Of a stretch of DNA of 64,000 bases, positions 52,454 to 61,859 are shown piece after piece. Location of the stretch: positions 47,118 to 111,117 of the forward strand of contig NZ_JAHUQD010000008.1 in the NCBI RefSeq assembly GCF_023838525.1, read 5' to 3'. Source of the stretch: Caldicoprobacter algeriensis. GTDB lineage: Bacteria > Bacillota > Clostridia > Caldicoprobacterales > Caldicoprobacteraceae. A program made the position numbers and the translations under genes. The notes under the pieces are model-generated. The model was not told the origin of the DNA. It did no database searches and was given only the letters and a program-made list of their open reading frames with translations. The stretch's first letter is position 1; every line of letters begins with the position of its first letter.

Positions 52454-52534
52454 ACGGGGAATGTGCTTGTATCTTTTCTGACCGCCCAGCAACTTTTTAT
52501 CGTTTCGCCTGCATTTATACAGGATGACAATACT

Positions 52535-53785
52535 TTATGCCTCTTTATGTTCCTTTTTTCTCCTCAGCATGGAATACCTCTCAAGCCGATACGACATGGG
52601 AATATACACCTTCTGCTGGGGATGCGGAGCGCTATCTATAGGCTGCCCATCAATATCAAATATTTGATCAATGGTATAGCTTAATGGTTCCCCATGAGGG
52701 CGGAGAATTTCAGCCTTATCCCCCTTTTTGAAGGGATTGCGCTGTTCAACCAGAGCCATACTCCTCTGTTCATCATAACCCAGCACCAGCCCTACAAAGT
52801 CGTATTCCCTGATGTAATGGCTGCTTGAATACTCTTGCGCATCGGATGAAGGTTTGCCAAAATAAAACCCTGTAGTAAAGGGACGATGGCTGGCCTTTTT
52901 CACCTCTTCAAGAGCCTGCGGATCAAAGCGATAACCTTCTGGGTCTCTCTTGTATTTATCCAGTTCTTGGCGATAAGCCTTTACAGTAACGGCGACATAA
53001 TAGCTGCTCTTCATCCTTCCTTCAATTTTAAAGCCATCAACCCCTGCATCTATCAGTTCTCGGATGTGGCCCAGCATGCACAGGTCCTTAGAGTTGAGTA
53101 TATAAGTCCCTCTCTCATCCTCCATAACCGGCAAGTACTCCCCCGGCCTTTTCTCCTCCATAAGGTAATACTTCCAACGGCACGGGTGGGCACACGTTCC
53201 TCTGTTCGAATCCCTCCCGGCAAGGTAGTTGCTGATCAAACATCTGCCGGAGTAGGAAATGCACATGGCGCCGTGAACGAATACCTCCAGCTCAAGGGTA
53301 TCGGGAATTTTATCCCTTATTTCCTTTATTTCATCTAGACTGAGCTCCCTCGCCATTATTATTCTCTTTACCCCCTGCTTATGCCAGAAAACAGCGCTCC
53401 GCCAGTTTGTGGTATTTGCCTGCGTGCTCAGGTGTATCGCCATGTCAGGCGCTACGTCCTTTACTATGGACAAGATCCCCGGATCCGAGACTATAACCGC
53501 ATCCACCCCAACATCTGCAAGGAAGCGAATGTAATCATCAATGCCGTTTAAATCTTCGTTGTGAGCAAATATGTTCAATGCGACATATACCCTGCGCCCA
53601 TATCTATGGGCATATTCCACGCCTTCCCTTATTTCATCCCGTTCAAAATTGTCGGCAAATGCTCTCAGGCTGAACCTTTTACCGCCTATATACACGGCAT
53701 CGGCACCATACGCCACCGCAATCTTTAACCTTTCCAGGTCACCTGCCGGTGCCAAAAGCTCGGGTATTTTCACCTTGGTTCCCAT
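52535..53785 (-). CDS. peptidase U32 family protein
   Basis: A 416-residue U32 member. ELLAPAGDLERLKIAVAYGADAVYIGGKRFSLR opens the TIM-like barrel; the cysteine cluster in MCISYSGRCLISNYLAGRDSNRGTCAHPCRWKY and EDERGTYILNSKDLCMLGHIRELIDAGVDGFKIEGRMKS is complete. Relatives modify RNA or act with iron-sulfur clusters (RlhA, TrhP) rather than as peptidases; TrhP (tRNA hydroxylation) is a good guess from length and cysteines. It starts with ATG 53785. Confidence 0.88.
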   Translation of the reverse strand: MGTKVKIPELLAPAGDLERLKIAVAYGADAVYIGGKRFSLRAFADNFERDEIREGVEYAHRYGRRVYVALNIFAHNEDLNGIDDYIRFLADVGVDAVIVSDPGILSIVKDVAPDMAIHLSTQANTTNWRSAVFWHKQGVKRIIMARELSLDEIKEIRDKIPDTLELEVFVHGAMCISYSGRCLISNYLAGRDSNRGTCAHPCRWKYYLMEEKRPGEYLPVMEDERGTYILNSKDLCMLGHIRELIDAGVDGFKIEGRMKSSYYVAVTVKAYRQELDKYKRDPEGYRFDPQALEEVKKASHRPFTTGFYFGKPSSDAQEYSSSHYIREYDFVGLVLGYDEQRSMALVEQRNPFKKGDKAEILRPHGEPLSYTIDQIFDIDGQPIDSAPHPQQKVYIPMSYRLERYSMLRRKKEHKEA

Positions 53786-53921
53786 CCTTTCTTAAAATGA
53801 CAAATTCTTGTGCAAAATCCCAATCAGCTCCTGCTTTGCAAAAAACAAAAATCCCGTCTTGATGCACAGCTTCTCAAGCAAGAGCACATACGAATTGGTC
53901 TTTCCATAAATTAATACCTCA

Positions 53922-53954
53922 AATTAACAGAGCCCACTCATTAGAGTGAGCTCC
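53922..53954 (-). terminator. terminator-like hairpin after mltG
   Basis: On the minus strand GAGCTCACTC and GAGTGGGCTC (53944-53953 and 53930-53939) form a 10-bp stem with a G-U pair, followed by TGTTAATTTG. The T tract is short. The rest of the 180-nt gap holds no gene that I can support. Confidence 0.65.
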
Positions 53955-53965
53955 ATATACTCGCG

Positions 53966-55168
53966 CTATTCCTGATTTTGATTCTGGCTTTCCTTCCACC
54001 GCCTCTCATACTTCTGTTTAGCTTTAGCATGCTCCTCCGCCGTGTAACTAAACTCGTGCCGGTTATCTCCGGCGTACACAAAGAACAGCACGGGCTTTTC
54101 GGGATTCATGAACTCCTCCTCTGGATACAGCACCGCTTCTACAGCCAGCTGCCCTGGTGAAGCGATGGGCCCCACAGGCAACCCCTTGTGCTTATATGTG
54201 TTGTAAGGCGAGTCTACTGATATCTCCTCATTAGTCAGGAATGGCTTCCTTTCGGAACTTCCCAGAGCATACTGCACCGTCGCGCAGGACTGAAGGGGCA
54301 TATCGATATTCAACCTGTTGTGAAACACCGCAGAGATCTTATAGAATTCATCCTTTACAGCGGCCTCTTCCTGAACTACGGAAGCCAGAGTGATGACCTG
54401 ATCCAGAGTCATCCCCAGCTCCTCTATCCTTGTAAGAAGAGGGACGTTTCGAAATTCGGCAAAATACACTTTCCTTTCAAAGGTCGACAGCATCTTTCTT
54501 ATGATATCGTCGGGGGTAGAGTCAACATAGACTATATAGGTGTCGGGGAACAAGTAACCCTCCAGAGGATATTCCCCGCTTCTTCTGGCCTCGGGTATCT
54601 CATACAAGAAGGTATAATCTTCTGCAAACTTATCAAACTGCTTAGCGGCATCAATGAACTGCTCGGCCGTAAATTGAAAAACCTTTTGGCCGTCCTTCTC
54701 AAAATTCTGCAGGTAATTTGCTATATCGCGTATGCTAAACCCTTCTGGAATGGTAACCTTGACTGTGTCCACCGCCGCCTCGCCTGTTATCAGCTCATCC
54801 AGAATCTGCTGAGGGGTCATGCTCCTGGAAAGCATATACCGTCCCGCTTTGAGTTTTGAGGCCTTATCGGTAAGCTCAACGTAAAATCTAAAAACCCCGG
54901 TATTGCGAATTAGGCCCTTCTCATGGAGTATTTCAGCAATGCCACGGACAGAAGTCCCCATTGGTATATCCACTGTTACACTAGTCTTGTCCTTAACATC
55001 CACCGGTTCAAACAACAACAGCTGAACTTGGCGTACTGCCCACAAAACAGTACCTATTACTATCCCCAGGCTGATGAAATATATCAATAAATTCCTCAAA
55101 AGGTATTTTACAAAAGGATGCATACCCTTTTTGTTCTTTTGGTCTCGGGTAACCGCAATTTGAGACAT
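53966..55168 (-). CDS. mltG: endolytic transglycosylase MltG
   Basis: Membrane-anchored lytic transglycosylase that cuts nascent peptidoglycan strands. One membrane helix is at about 25-45 (LLIYFISLGIVIGTVLWAV); a LysM-like/YceG domain follows (VDIPMGTSVRGIAEILHEKGLI), then the catalytic part with LASVVQEEAAV containing the catalytic Glu, FHNRLNIDMPLQSCATVQYALG, SPYNTYKHKGLPVGPIASPG and VLFFVYAGDNRHEFSYTAEEH. 400 residues, typical length. It starts with ATG and GGTGGAGG. Confidence 0.96.
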   Translation of the reverse strand: MSQIAVTRDQKNKKGMHPFVKYLLRNLLIYFISLGIVIGTVLWAVRQVQLLLFEPVDVKDKTSVTVDIPMGTSVRGIAEILHEKGLIRNTGVFRFYVELTDKASKLKAGRYMLSRSMTPQQILDELITGEAAVDTVKVTIPEGFSIRDIANYLQNFEKDGQKVFQFTAEQFIDAAKQFDKFAEDYTFLYEIPEARRSGEYPLEGYLFPDTYIVYVDSTPDDIIRKMLSTFERKVYFAEFRNVPLLTRIEELGMTLDQVITLASVVQEEAAVKDEFYKISAVFHNRLNIDMPLQSCATVQYALGSSERKPFLTNEEISVDSPYNTYKHKGLPVGPIASPGQLAVEAVLYPEEEFMNPEKPVLFFVYAGDNRHEFSYTAEEHAKAKQKYERRWKESQNQNQE

Positions 55169-55260
55169 CTTCCAACCTCCACCTGTATTGTCATCTTAAT
55201 TATATAGGTTTATATATCTTTTGACAAGGTGGAGGAGGTTAATAAAATATTAAAATTGTG

Positions 55261-55743
55261 TTAATCTTTGATAGGAAACCTGCTCATTATTCTTTGATAG
55301 AGCGACAATACGGGAAGGCCCAGCACACCTATTACGACAAGCTGCCCCAATCCCACCTGCAGGGCAACCAGCCAGTAGGGCAGTCCAACGGCTGGCGCCA
55401 GATAAATGGGTACACCGATGGCATTCAAAACTATAGGGGGCAGCAAAGCCACATAGCGGTTGGGCGCTTTATGCGTCAGGTATGCCGATATCAACGTGAT
55501 GGAGCTGCCACCCAAAATATCCACCAATCCCAATGGGCTGCCCAGATTGGCAAACAGGCACCCCAGTGCAACTCCAGGGATGGCAGCCACATCCGCAAAC
55601 GGAAGCACCGTCAAAGCCTCGGCTATCCTGAATTGAACGGGCCCATAGGATATCCCCTGAAGGGCTAACGTCAATACCGTATATACGGCTGCAATGATAC
55701 CCGCCCTTGCAATAAAATGAGCAGAAATTTTAAACCGCTTCAC
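55261..55743 (-). CDS. queT: QueT family queuosine precursor transporter
   Basis: A 160-residue ECF-type substrate-binding membrane protein with five or six helices. The family motif is QGISYGPVQFRIAEALTVLPF, then GVALGCLFANLGSPLGLVDILGGSSITLISAYL. In other Firmicutes QueT is controlled by a preQ1 riboswitch; none is seen here, and GTG 55743 overlaps ylbF by 4 nt, so it is translated from the upstream message. Needs energy-coupling modules not encoded in the window. Confidence 0.92.
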   Translation of the reverse strand: MKRFKISAHFIARAGIIAAVYTVLTLALQGISYGPVQFRIAEALTVLPFADVAAIPGVALGCLFANLGSPLGLVDILGGSSITLISAYLTHKAPNRYVALLPPIVLNAIGVPIYLAPAVGLPYWLVALQVGLGQLVVIGVLGLPVLSLYQRIMSRFPIKD

Positions 55744-56114
55744 TTCTCTTTATCCCCTTCTTTCTCATCTTCCCGCATAAAATCCAGGTCCATATCCACA
55801 GCTTCGCTCAATATCTTGTATATATCCGACATAAGCGTATTCAAACGATACTCGGCCTGCAAAAAATTGCTTATATCGGGTGAGTGCTGTATGAGCTCCG
55901 AAAGCTTCTTGAACCTATCGAGCTCCTGCTCATCGGGCTGCTTGCCGCTCAAAAATACTGCCTGCAGCTGAAACTGCCGTTTTTTAAAGTCCTTCAGCAT
56001 CTTTTTATTCGCTTCATCCTGATAAATCTTTTCCTTTGCGGCCTTGTAGTCCCTGTACTCCTTGCTTGCCGAAAGCGCCCTGGCCAATTCATGCGCCTTA
56101 TCGTATACATTCAT
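55740..56114 (-). CDS. ylbF: YlbF family regulator
   Basis: A 124-residue helical protein: NVYDKAHELARALSASKEYRDYKAAKEKIYQDEANKKMLKDFKKRQF, the family signature, with a C-terminal acidic tail (LDFMREDEKEGDKEK). In Bacillus YlbF with YmcA and YaaT acts on RNase Y and competence/sporulation signals. Here it follows rnjA by 36 nt, another ribonuclease. ATG has GGGAGGG upstream. Confidence 0.88.
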   Translation of the reverse strand: MNVYDKAHELARALSASKEYRDYKAAKEKIYQDEANKKMLKDFKKRQFQLQAVFLSGKQPDEQELDRFKKLSELIQHSPDISNFLQAEYRLNTLMSDIYKILSEAVDMDLDFMREDEKEGDKEK

Positions 56115-56150
56115 GTCAACACCCTCCCATCCTCATGGATTATAAAATCC

Positions 56151-57812
56151 TCATATCTCCATGATGATAGGCAGTATCATCGGATTTCTCTTGGTTTTCT
56201 CATAAAGGAAATTCCTCAGCTCATCCCTTATATTGGTTTTCAAAGTAGCCCAATCGGTGATGTTCTGCTGCTCGCATTTGTCCAGCGTCTCTTTCACCAC
56301 CTGCCGTGCCTGCTCTATAAGCCCCTCAGATTCCCTCACGTAGACAAAACCTCTGGATATGATGTCAGGCCCAGCAATGACGCCGCCGGTCTCCCTTGAA
56401 ATGGTGACCACCACAACGATAAGGCCATCCTGTGACAGGTGTTTTCTGTCGCGCAAAACGATATTGCCTACATCTCCAACGCCCAATCCATCCACCAATA
56501 CCCTCCCTGCAGTGACCGTTCCCGCCACTCTGCAGGAGTTATGGGTAAGCTCAAGCACAGTGCCTATATCCACCAGGAATATGTTATCTCCAGGCATACC
56601 AAGAGACTCTGCCAACAGCGCATGCTGCTTTAGGTGACGAAATTCGCCGTGCACCGGGATAAAGAACTTGGGCTTCACCAAGGTATGTATCAACTTGAGC
56701 TCCTCCTGGCAGGCATGACCTGACACGTGGACATCGGCCAGAGACTCATATATGACATTGGCTCCTCTTTGAAACAGCTGGTTTATCACCTTATACACCA
56801 GCTTTTCATTGCCGGGTATGGGCGTTGCCGATATTATGACCAGGTCCCCAGGTATGATTTCCAGCTTTTTATGCTCGGCAGCAGCCATACGCGTCAATGC
56901 AGACATGGGCTCACCCTGGGTACCGGTAGTAATTATAACCACTTTATCGTTGGGATAGCTGTCAACCTTGTCCACTTCTATAAACGTCTTTTTAGGTATA
57001 TTGAGGTAGCCCAGCTCCATAGCGACTGCTACCACGTTGGCCATGCTACGGCCAGATATACACACCTTTCGCCCGTACTTGATAGCCGCGTTGACGATCT
57101 GCTGAATCCTGTGTATGTTGGACGCAAAAGTAGCCACTATGATCCTGCCCGGTGCGTCGGCAAAGATGGACTCAAAGGTCTGACCCACCGTCTTTTCGGA
57201 CATGGTATAGCCTGGCCTTTCCACATTTGTGCTGTCAGCCAGGAGGGCAAGTACACCTTTTTTGCCCAATAAGGCAAACTTGGCTAAATCTATGACCTGG
57301 CCATCTATTGGAGTATAGTCTATCTTAAAGTCGCCGGTATGTACCACCACCCCCACCGGGGTATGTATGGCCAGAGCTACCGAATCAGCTATGCTGTGGC
57401 TGGTCTTGATAAACTCCACGGTGAAAGCGCCCAGCTTTAACGTATCATTGGCCTTGACCGTCTGAAAAATCGCCTTATTGATGCCGTGTTCCTTTAGCTT
57501 AATATCAACCAGCCCAAGGGTTAAACGGGTACCGTAAACCGGAACGTTCATCTCTCTGAGCACATAGGGCAATGCACCAATGTGGTCCTCATGCCCGTGC
57601 GTGAGAATAAAACCTCTTACTTTGTCCTTATTTTTCAATAAATAGGATATATCGGGTATGACAAGATCGACGCCCAGCATATCATCTTCAGGGAAGCTGA
57701 CCCCGCAGTCCACAACTATGATATCATTGCCGTACTCAAAAACAGTCATGTTTTTGCCTATCTCGTTTACCCCACCCAGTGGTATAATCTTCAGTAGATT
57801 CTTTGACGCCAC
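56151..57812 (-). CDS. rnjA: ribonuclease J
   Basis: Metallo-beta-lactamase/beta-CASP nuclease with 5'-exo and endonuclease activity in mRNA decay and rRNA maturation. The 553 residues include ILTHGHEDHIGALPYVL (HxHxDH), VVHTGDFKIDYTP, LLADSTNVERPGYTMSEKTVG, ISATPIPGNEKLV, the VHVSGHACQEE motif and FIPVHGEFRHLKQHA, all typical of RNase J. GTG 57812 start; GGAGGAT upstream. The C-terminal domain ends with LPIIMEI. Confidence 0.97.
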   Translation of the reverse strand: MASKNLLKIIPLGGVNEIGKNMTVFEYGNDIIVVDCGVSFPEDDMLGVDLVIPDISYLLKNKDKVRGFILTHGHEDHIGALPYVLREMNVPVYGTRLTLGLVDIKLKEHGINKAIFQTVKANDTLKLGAFTVEFIKTSHSIADSVALAIHTPVGVVVHTGDFKIDYTPIDGQVIDLAKFALLGKKGVLALLADSTNVERPGYTMSEKTVGQTFESIFADAPGRIIVATFASNIHRIQQIVNAAIKYGRKVCISGRSMANVVAVAMELGYLNIPKKTFIEVDKVDSYPNDKVVIITTGTQGEPMSALTRMAAAEHKKLEIIPGDLVIISATPIPGNEKLVYKVINQLFQRGANVIYESLADVHVSGHACQEELKLIHTLVKPKFFIPVHGEFRHLKQHALLAESLGMPGDNIFLVDIGTVLELTHNSCRVAGTVTAGRVLVDGLGVGDVGNIVLRDRKHLSQDGLIVVVVTISRETGGVIAGPDIISRGFVYVRESEGLIEQARQVVKETLDKCEQQNITDWATLKTNIRDELRNFLYEKTKRNPMILPIIMEI

Positions 57813-57905
57813 AAATACCCTTTATCCTCCTTCAATTTTTATATTTTTTACCGAACATTGCTATCATAATTTCAATTATACAGTATTTACATTGGCTGTG
57901 CAACT

Positions 57906-57948
57906 CAAAAAAGGAGGAAGCCAACTCTGGGGATGAGTCAGCTTCCTA
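57906..57948 (-). terminator. intrinsic terminator after the nucleotidyltransferase gene
   Basis: On the minus strand AGGAAGC and GCTTCCT form the base of a hairpin (arms 57915-57921 and 57940-57946), followed by CCTTTTTT. Further weak pairs extend the stem. Confidence 0.85.
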
Positions 57949-57970
57949 TTCATTGAGCTCATGTTGTCCA

Positions 57971-60397
57971 TCATTGCTTTTTGGCGCAGTTGATCTTGTC
58001 CTCATAAAACTTTGTCAATTCTTCAGCGTATTCCTCCGACACACCTTCGCTGTAAATCCTACACACTGCTTCTTCAGAATCTGGCAGCACCAGAGCCCAG
58101 CCGTTCTTGTGATGCACCTTTACCCCCTCAAAGAGCTCAACCACGTTGTTCCCTTTGGTCTCTTCCTGTATAAGCCAGCGCATCACTTTTCCCTTCTCCT
58201 CCCATGGGCATTCTATGACCTTTTCTTTCATATAAAATCTTGGTATGGCACTGGTAAGCTCGGACAACATCTTGTGCTCTTTAGCTAAAACCTCCAGGAG
58301 TTTGAGCAGCATGGCAATAGCATCGGCGTACAGCAAAAATACCCCGCTGCCATTCCCTTCCCGCTTTATTACCTCGTTCATTAGGGCATACCGGCTTGTC
58401 TTGGTGCGTATGACCTTTCCTTGAAGCGACTGTACCATTGTTTCAATGGCGGTAGGAGCTGTATAAGGCACTACCACTTCTTTCTTATCGTTTGCGTTTA
58501 AACACAAAAAAACCCTTAAAGCACCGCACATCTCTCGTGAGACCCGCTTGCCCTTCTCGTCATACAGTTCCAGCTCTTCACCGTTGCTGTCCACATGGCA
58601 TGCCAGGCTATACTGTCCCCGCTCCGCTTTTTCAAGTTCAAGTGGTATGTCATCCTTGGCTATATGAAGCTCACAACCCACATCGCTGAATATGGTCTCG
58701 GCAATTGAGGCAACCAGTCTGCTAGGAGTGGAAAATAGCACCTTGAAGCCGTAATTCCTTATGACATCCGCATCCACCAATTTTTCGAGGGCCTTGGCGT
58801 AAAACAGTGGAACGTTGAAGAAGTTTTGCACTTTAGGTATTTTATCTGCTGCAACCCTTTGGAAATCCTCCCTCACAAATGCATTCTCAATCTGGCGCTC
58901 AAAAGCTGGCGAAAAGTTGCCCCCGTCCCTGTCGATAAAATGAATGCCCACATTGCCATCCACCTTCTTGTCTTCAAAGACGTGTATCCCTCCCTCCAAG
59001 CCGAAATATGGTACCATATACCTCAAAATGGGGGTTGTGAGCATTCCCAGGTCCAGCACCTCTACTCCCGAAGACAACAAACCAGATATTATGCCGTATT
59101 TTAACATGGCACTGCCGGTATTATCATCGCAGCTTATCGCCACACGCTTGTTGGGCTTAAGCTCAGCTCCCAGAGCCGCACCCAACCGCACAGCAAAGCG
59201 CGGGTCCAGATCTACGTTGAGCTTTCCCGTTATGCCGTTTTTCCCGAACAAGGTCTTGCTGAATCGCGTACCCCATATCACATTGGACTGTACCGTAGTT
59301 CCATGCTCGATTACCTTCTCTGGCCATATCTTCACGTCAGGCTTGACGCTAACCCTGGGCTTTAAAGTACAACCATTGCCAACTACTGCCCCTTCGTATA
59401 TCGATACCCTTTCCCTTATGTCTACCTTGTTGCACACGGCAGCACCGCGTATCTCAACGCACCTGCTCAAGGTATTGTAATCCCACAGCACGCTCCTCTT
59501 TATGCTGGTATGGGGCCCGATGTCATTATAGCGTCCGATCACAGTAAACGGCCCAACGTAAGCCCCTTCTCTAATACGGGTGTAGTCTCCGATATAGCAG
59601 GGGCCTTCCAGCCTGGCCTCAGGAGCTATATCAACATTTTCTCCCACCCATATATTCTCGCCTATCTTCTGGCCGGGTATAGGGAATCTAACCTTGCCAG
59701 ACAGCATATCGTAATGGGCCTGAAGATAGGTTTGAAGGTTTCCTATATCGCACCAGTACTCGTCGGTTATATAACCATACATAGGCTTGCCTTTTTCAAG
59801 AAGCAGTGGAAACAGGTCCTGGCTGAAGTCAAACTTTTGCCCCGCCTTGAAATAGGTAAGGACCTCAGGCTCTAAAATGTATATCCCGGTATTTACGGTA
59901 TCGCTGAAGACTTCACTCCAGTTGGGTTTTTCTAGAAAGCGAGTGACTGCTCCGCTCTCATCGATGATCACCACGCCGTATTCCAAAGGCACTTGCACCT
60001 TCTTGAGGACAAGGGTGGCTATGGCCTTTTTCTCCCTATGGAAGTTTATTGCCTTACTTATGTTAATATCGGTCAGGGCGTCTCCGCTGATCACGACAAA
60101 GGTTTCATCCAAAAATTTTTCAGCATTTTTTACGCTGCCTGCTGTCCCAAGCGGAGTTTCTTCCACAAAATAATGGAGCTTGACCCCAAACGTAGAACCA
60201 TCTTGAAAATAATCCTCTATTACCTGCGGAAGATATTGAAGGGTTATCCCTATATCTTTAATGCCATATTTTTTTAACAGCTCTATGCTGTATGTCATGA
60301 CAGGCTTGGCCATCACAGGTACCATCGGTTTGGGCAAATCACAGGTGAGAGGTCGCAGGCGAGAGCCAGAGCCTCCAGCCATAATAATCCCTTTCAC
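57971..60397 (-). CDS. NDP-sugar nucleotidyltransferase fused to degenerate phosphomannomutase
   Basis: An 808-residue protein. Residues 1-235 form a nucleotidyltransferase: GIIMAGGSGSRLRPLTCDLPKPMVPVMAKPVM (signature GxGxRLxPLTxxxPKP), VVISGDALTDIN and VEKPNWSEVF-like regions. Residues 250-360 are a left-handed beta-helix of hexapeptides (IGENIWVGENVDIAPEARLEGP). Residues 385-808 resemble phosphomannomutase, but the TASHNP phosphoserine loop reads HVFEDKKVDGN and the DGDxDR metal loop is replaced by VDSNGEE, so the mutase part should be inactive. GTG 60397 with GGA at 7 nt; frame opens at 60424. The product (GDP-mannose, UDP- or ADP-sugar) is unknown. Confidence 0.82.
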   Translation of the reverse strand: MKGIIMAGGSGSRLRPLTCDLPKPMVPVMAKPVMTYSIELLKKYGIKDIGITLQYLPQVIEDYFQDGSTFGVKLHYFVEETPLGTAGSVKNAEKFLDETFVVISGDALTDINISKAINFHREKKAIATLVLKKVQVPLEYGVVIIDESGAVTRFLEKPNWSEVFSDTVNTGIYILEPEVLTYFKAGQKFDFSQDLFPLLLEKGKPMYGYITDEYWCDIGNLQTYLQAHYDMLSGKVRFPIPGQKIGENIWVGENVDIAPEARLEGPCYIGDYTRIREGAYVGPFTVIGRYNDIGPHTSIKRSVLWDYNTLSRCVEIRGAAVCNKVDIRERVSIYEGAVVGNGCTLKPRVSVKPDVKIWPEKVIEHGTTVQSNVIWGTRFSKTLFGKNGITGKLNVDLDPRFAVRLGAALGAELKPNKRVAISCDDNTGSAMLKYGIISGLLSSGVEVLDLGMLTTPILRYMVPYFGLEGGIHVFEDKKVDGNVGIHFIDRDGGNFSPAFERQIENAFVREDFQRVAADKIPKVQNFFNVPLFYAKALEKLVDADVIRNYGFKVLFSTPSRLVASIAETIFSDVGCELHIAKDDIPLELEKAERGQYSLACHVDSNGEELELYDEKGKRVSREMCGALRVFLCLNANDKKEVVVPYTAPTAIETMVQSLQGKVIRTKTSRYALMNEVIKREGNGSGVFLLYADAIAMLLKLLEVLAKEHKMLSELTSAIPRFYMKEKVIECPWEEKGKVMRWLIQEETKGNNVVELFEGVKVHHKNGWALVLPDSEEAVCRIYSEGVSEEYAEELTKFYEDKINCAKKQ

Positions 60398-60535
60398 CGT
60401 ATCATCCTTTCTAGCTATTGTCAAACAGTGCTGTGTAGAAGCGTATTTTTAGTATGCGTATTAGCCGAACGGCTTATTCAAACCCTTAAACTGGAAAATC
60501 GCTTTTGCAACATCTGGCCGGGCTCCAACTATAAT

Positions 60536-60571
60536 CCAAAAATGGCAAAGGCTCCATTTAAACGGAGCCTT
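60536..60571 (-). terminator. intrinsic terminator after fur
   Basis: On the minus strand AAGGCTCC and GGAGCCTT form an 8-bp stem with an 8-nt loop, followed by TGCCATTTTTGG. The stem overlaps the fur stop codon. Confidence 0.85.
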
Positions 60572-61013
60572 CATCATGCCTGCATTTTGAACAATAACCA
60601 AAAAATTTCACGTTGTGATTGACAATCTTAAATCTATGCTTTTCCTCGATTTTCTCCTCCAGCGAATCCAGCAGGTCTTCTTCTACCTCTATCACTTGAC
60701 CACAGCTTAAACACACAAGGTGATGATGGTGGTGATCGTCGTTCATGGTACTCAGCTCATAGCGATTTTTGCCATCATCAAAGTTGTGCTTATAGAGTAT
60801 TCCCAGCTCCTCGAACAAGAGCATGGTACGGTATACGGTAGCCAAACCGATTTCAGGGCATATCTTCTTCACATTAAAGTAGATCTCCTCTGTGCTCATG
60901 TGCTTGCCCTTGTTATTCATGATCACCTCAAGGGTAGCCCTGCGTTGCGGAGTCAATTTATATCCTTTTTCCTTAAGAATTTCTTTGATCCTGTTCATAT
61001 CGTCGTTGGACAT
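60558..61013 (-). CDS. fur: Fur family metal-responsive repressor
   Basis: A 151-residue winged-helix regulator. KLTPQRRATLEVIMNNKGKHMSTEEIYFNVKKICPEIGLATVYRTMLLFEELGIL is the DNA-binding domain; FDDGKNRYELSTMNDDHHHHHLVC holds metal ligands, and CLSCGQ plus CSKCRHDE the structural zinc. Iron-sensing Fur is the most likely type, since PerR-specific residues cannot be read by eye with certainty. ATG 61013 follows AGAAG. Downstream terminator overlaps the stop. Confidence 0.88.
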   Translation of the reverse strand: MSNDDMNRIKEILKEKGYKLTPQRRATLEVIMNNKGKHMSTEEIYFNVKKICPEIGLATVYRTMLLFEELGILYKHNFDDGKNRYELSTMNDDHHHHHLVCLSCGQVIEVEEDLLDSLEEKIEEKHRFKIVNHNVKFFGYCSKCRHDEGSV

Positions 61014-61038
61014 AAATTCACTTCTTTCTTAAAGTTAT

Positions 61039-61770
61039 TTATGCCTTATGTAGCTGCGATAAGAACTTGTCGTTGAGCACCTTGATATAAGTGCCCTTCA
61101 TCCCCAACGACCGGGATTCGATTATTCCGGCACTTTCAAGTTTCCTCAAGGCGTTTACTATGACAGAGCGCGTAATCCCCGCCCGGTCAGCTATCCTGCT
61201 GGTCACCAGCAGGCCCTCAGTACCATCCAGCTCCTTGAATACCTGCTCCACAGCTTCGCGTTCGGAGTAGGAAAGGGTGCCTATGGCCATTTCGGCCATC
61301 GACCTCTTTCGCACCTCCTCCGCCATATGCTCCATCTTCAAGCGCATTATCTCCAACCCGACCACGGTAGCGCCGTACTCGGCCAGCACCAGGTCATCAT
61401 CCACAAATTCTTTGAGGTCGGGACGCCGGAAAATAAGAGTTCCCAACCTCTTGCCCCTGCAGTATATCGGAACAATGGTGAGCTTTTGTTTGCCTTCCTG
61501 AGTATCCTCCACAACATTTGCCATGGTGCTGCGAATCCACAGTAAGCTGTTATTGTAATCAGCCGAAACATGCATCCTCTGGGCAGTGTTCTCACCTGAA
61601 CGCGCAGGTGCACAACCTATAACACGGCCACCCTCATCCAGCAGCAGTACGCTGCTTTCAAGCAGCTCGCTCAGCATCTCACATAAATACGTCAAATCTA
61701 TCCCACAGGCCTCGCTGCTCTGAAATATCTGATTGAATCTTCTTATTCGCTCCAGCAAACTATCTGACAT
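61039..61770 (-). CDS. codY: GTP/branched-chain amino acid-sensing repressor CodY
   Basis: Global nutrient regulator. The 243 residues open MSDSLLERIRRFNQIFQ, with a GAF domain (LLDEGGRVIGCAPARSGENTAQRM and YCRGKRLGTLIFRRPD) and a C-terminal winged helix, TSRIADRAGITRSVIVNALRKLESAGIIESRSLGMKGTYIKVLN, which is the CodY recognition sequence. ATG 61770 has a GGGGCT site; the longer frame to 61812 has none. It follows hslU by 89 nt, the order (codV)-hslV-hslU-codY of Bacilli. Confidence 0.97.
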   Translation of the reverse strand: MSDSLLERIRRFNQIFQSSEACGIDLTYLCEMLSELLESSVLLLDEGGRVIGCAPARSGENTAQRMHVSADYNNSLLWIRSTMANVVEDTQEGKQKLTIVPIYCRGKRLGTLIFRRPDLKEFVDDDLVLAEYGATVVGLEIMRLKMEHMAEEVRKRSMAEMAIGTLSYSEREAVEQVFKELDGTEGLLVTSRIADRAGITRSVIVNALRKLESAGIIESRSLGMKGTYIKVLNDKFLSQLHKA

Positions 61771-61859
61771 ATCTAGCCCCACTTTCTGCCGAATAAGTAA
61801 ATGCCGCCTCACAAAATCCTTTTCCCCTTACAAAGCCTTGCCACACAGCAATAAGGCAT

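Noticed and set aside
55744..55800. preQ1 riboswitch before queT
   Set aside because: queT overlaps ylbF by 4 nt, leaving no room, and no preQ1 stem-loop is seen in the preceding coding sequence.
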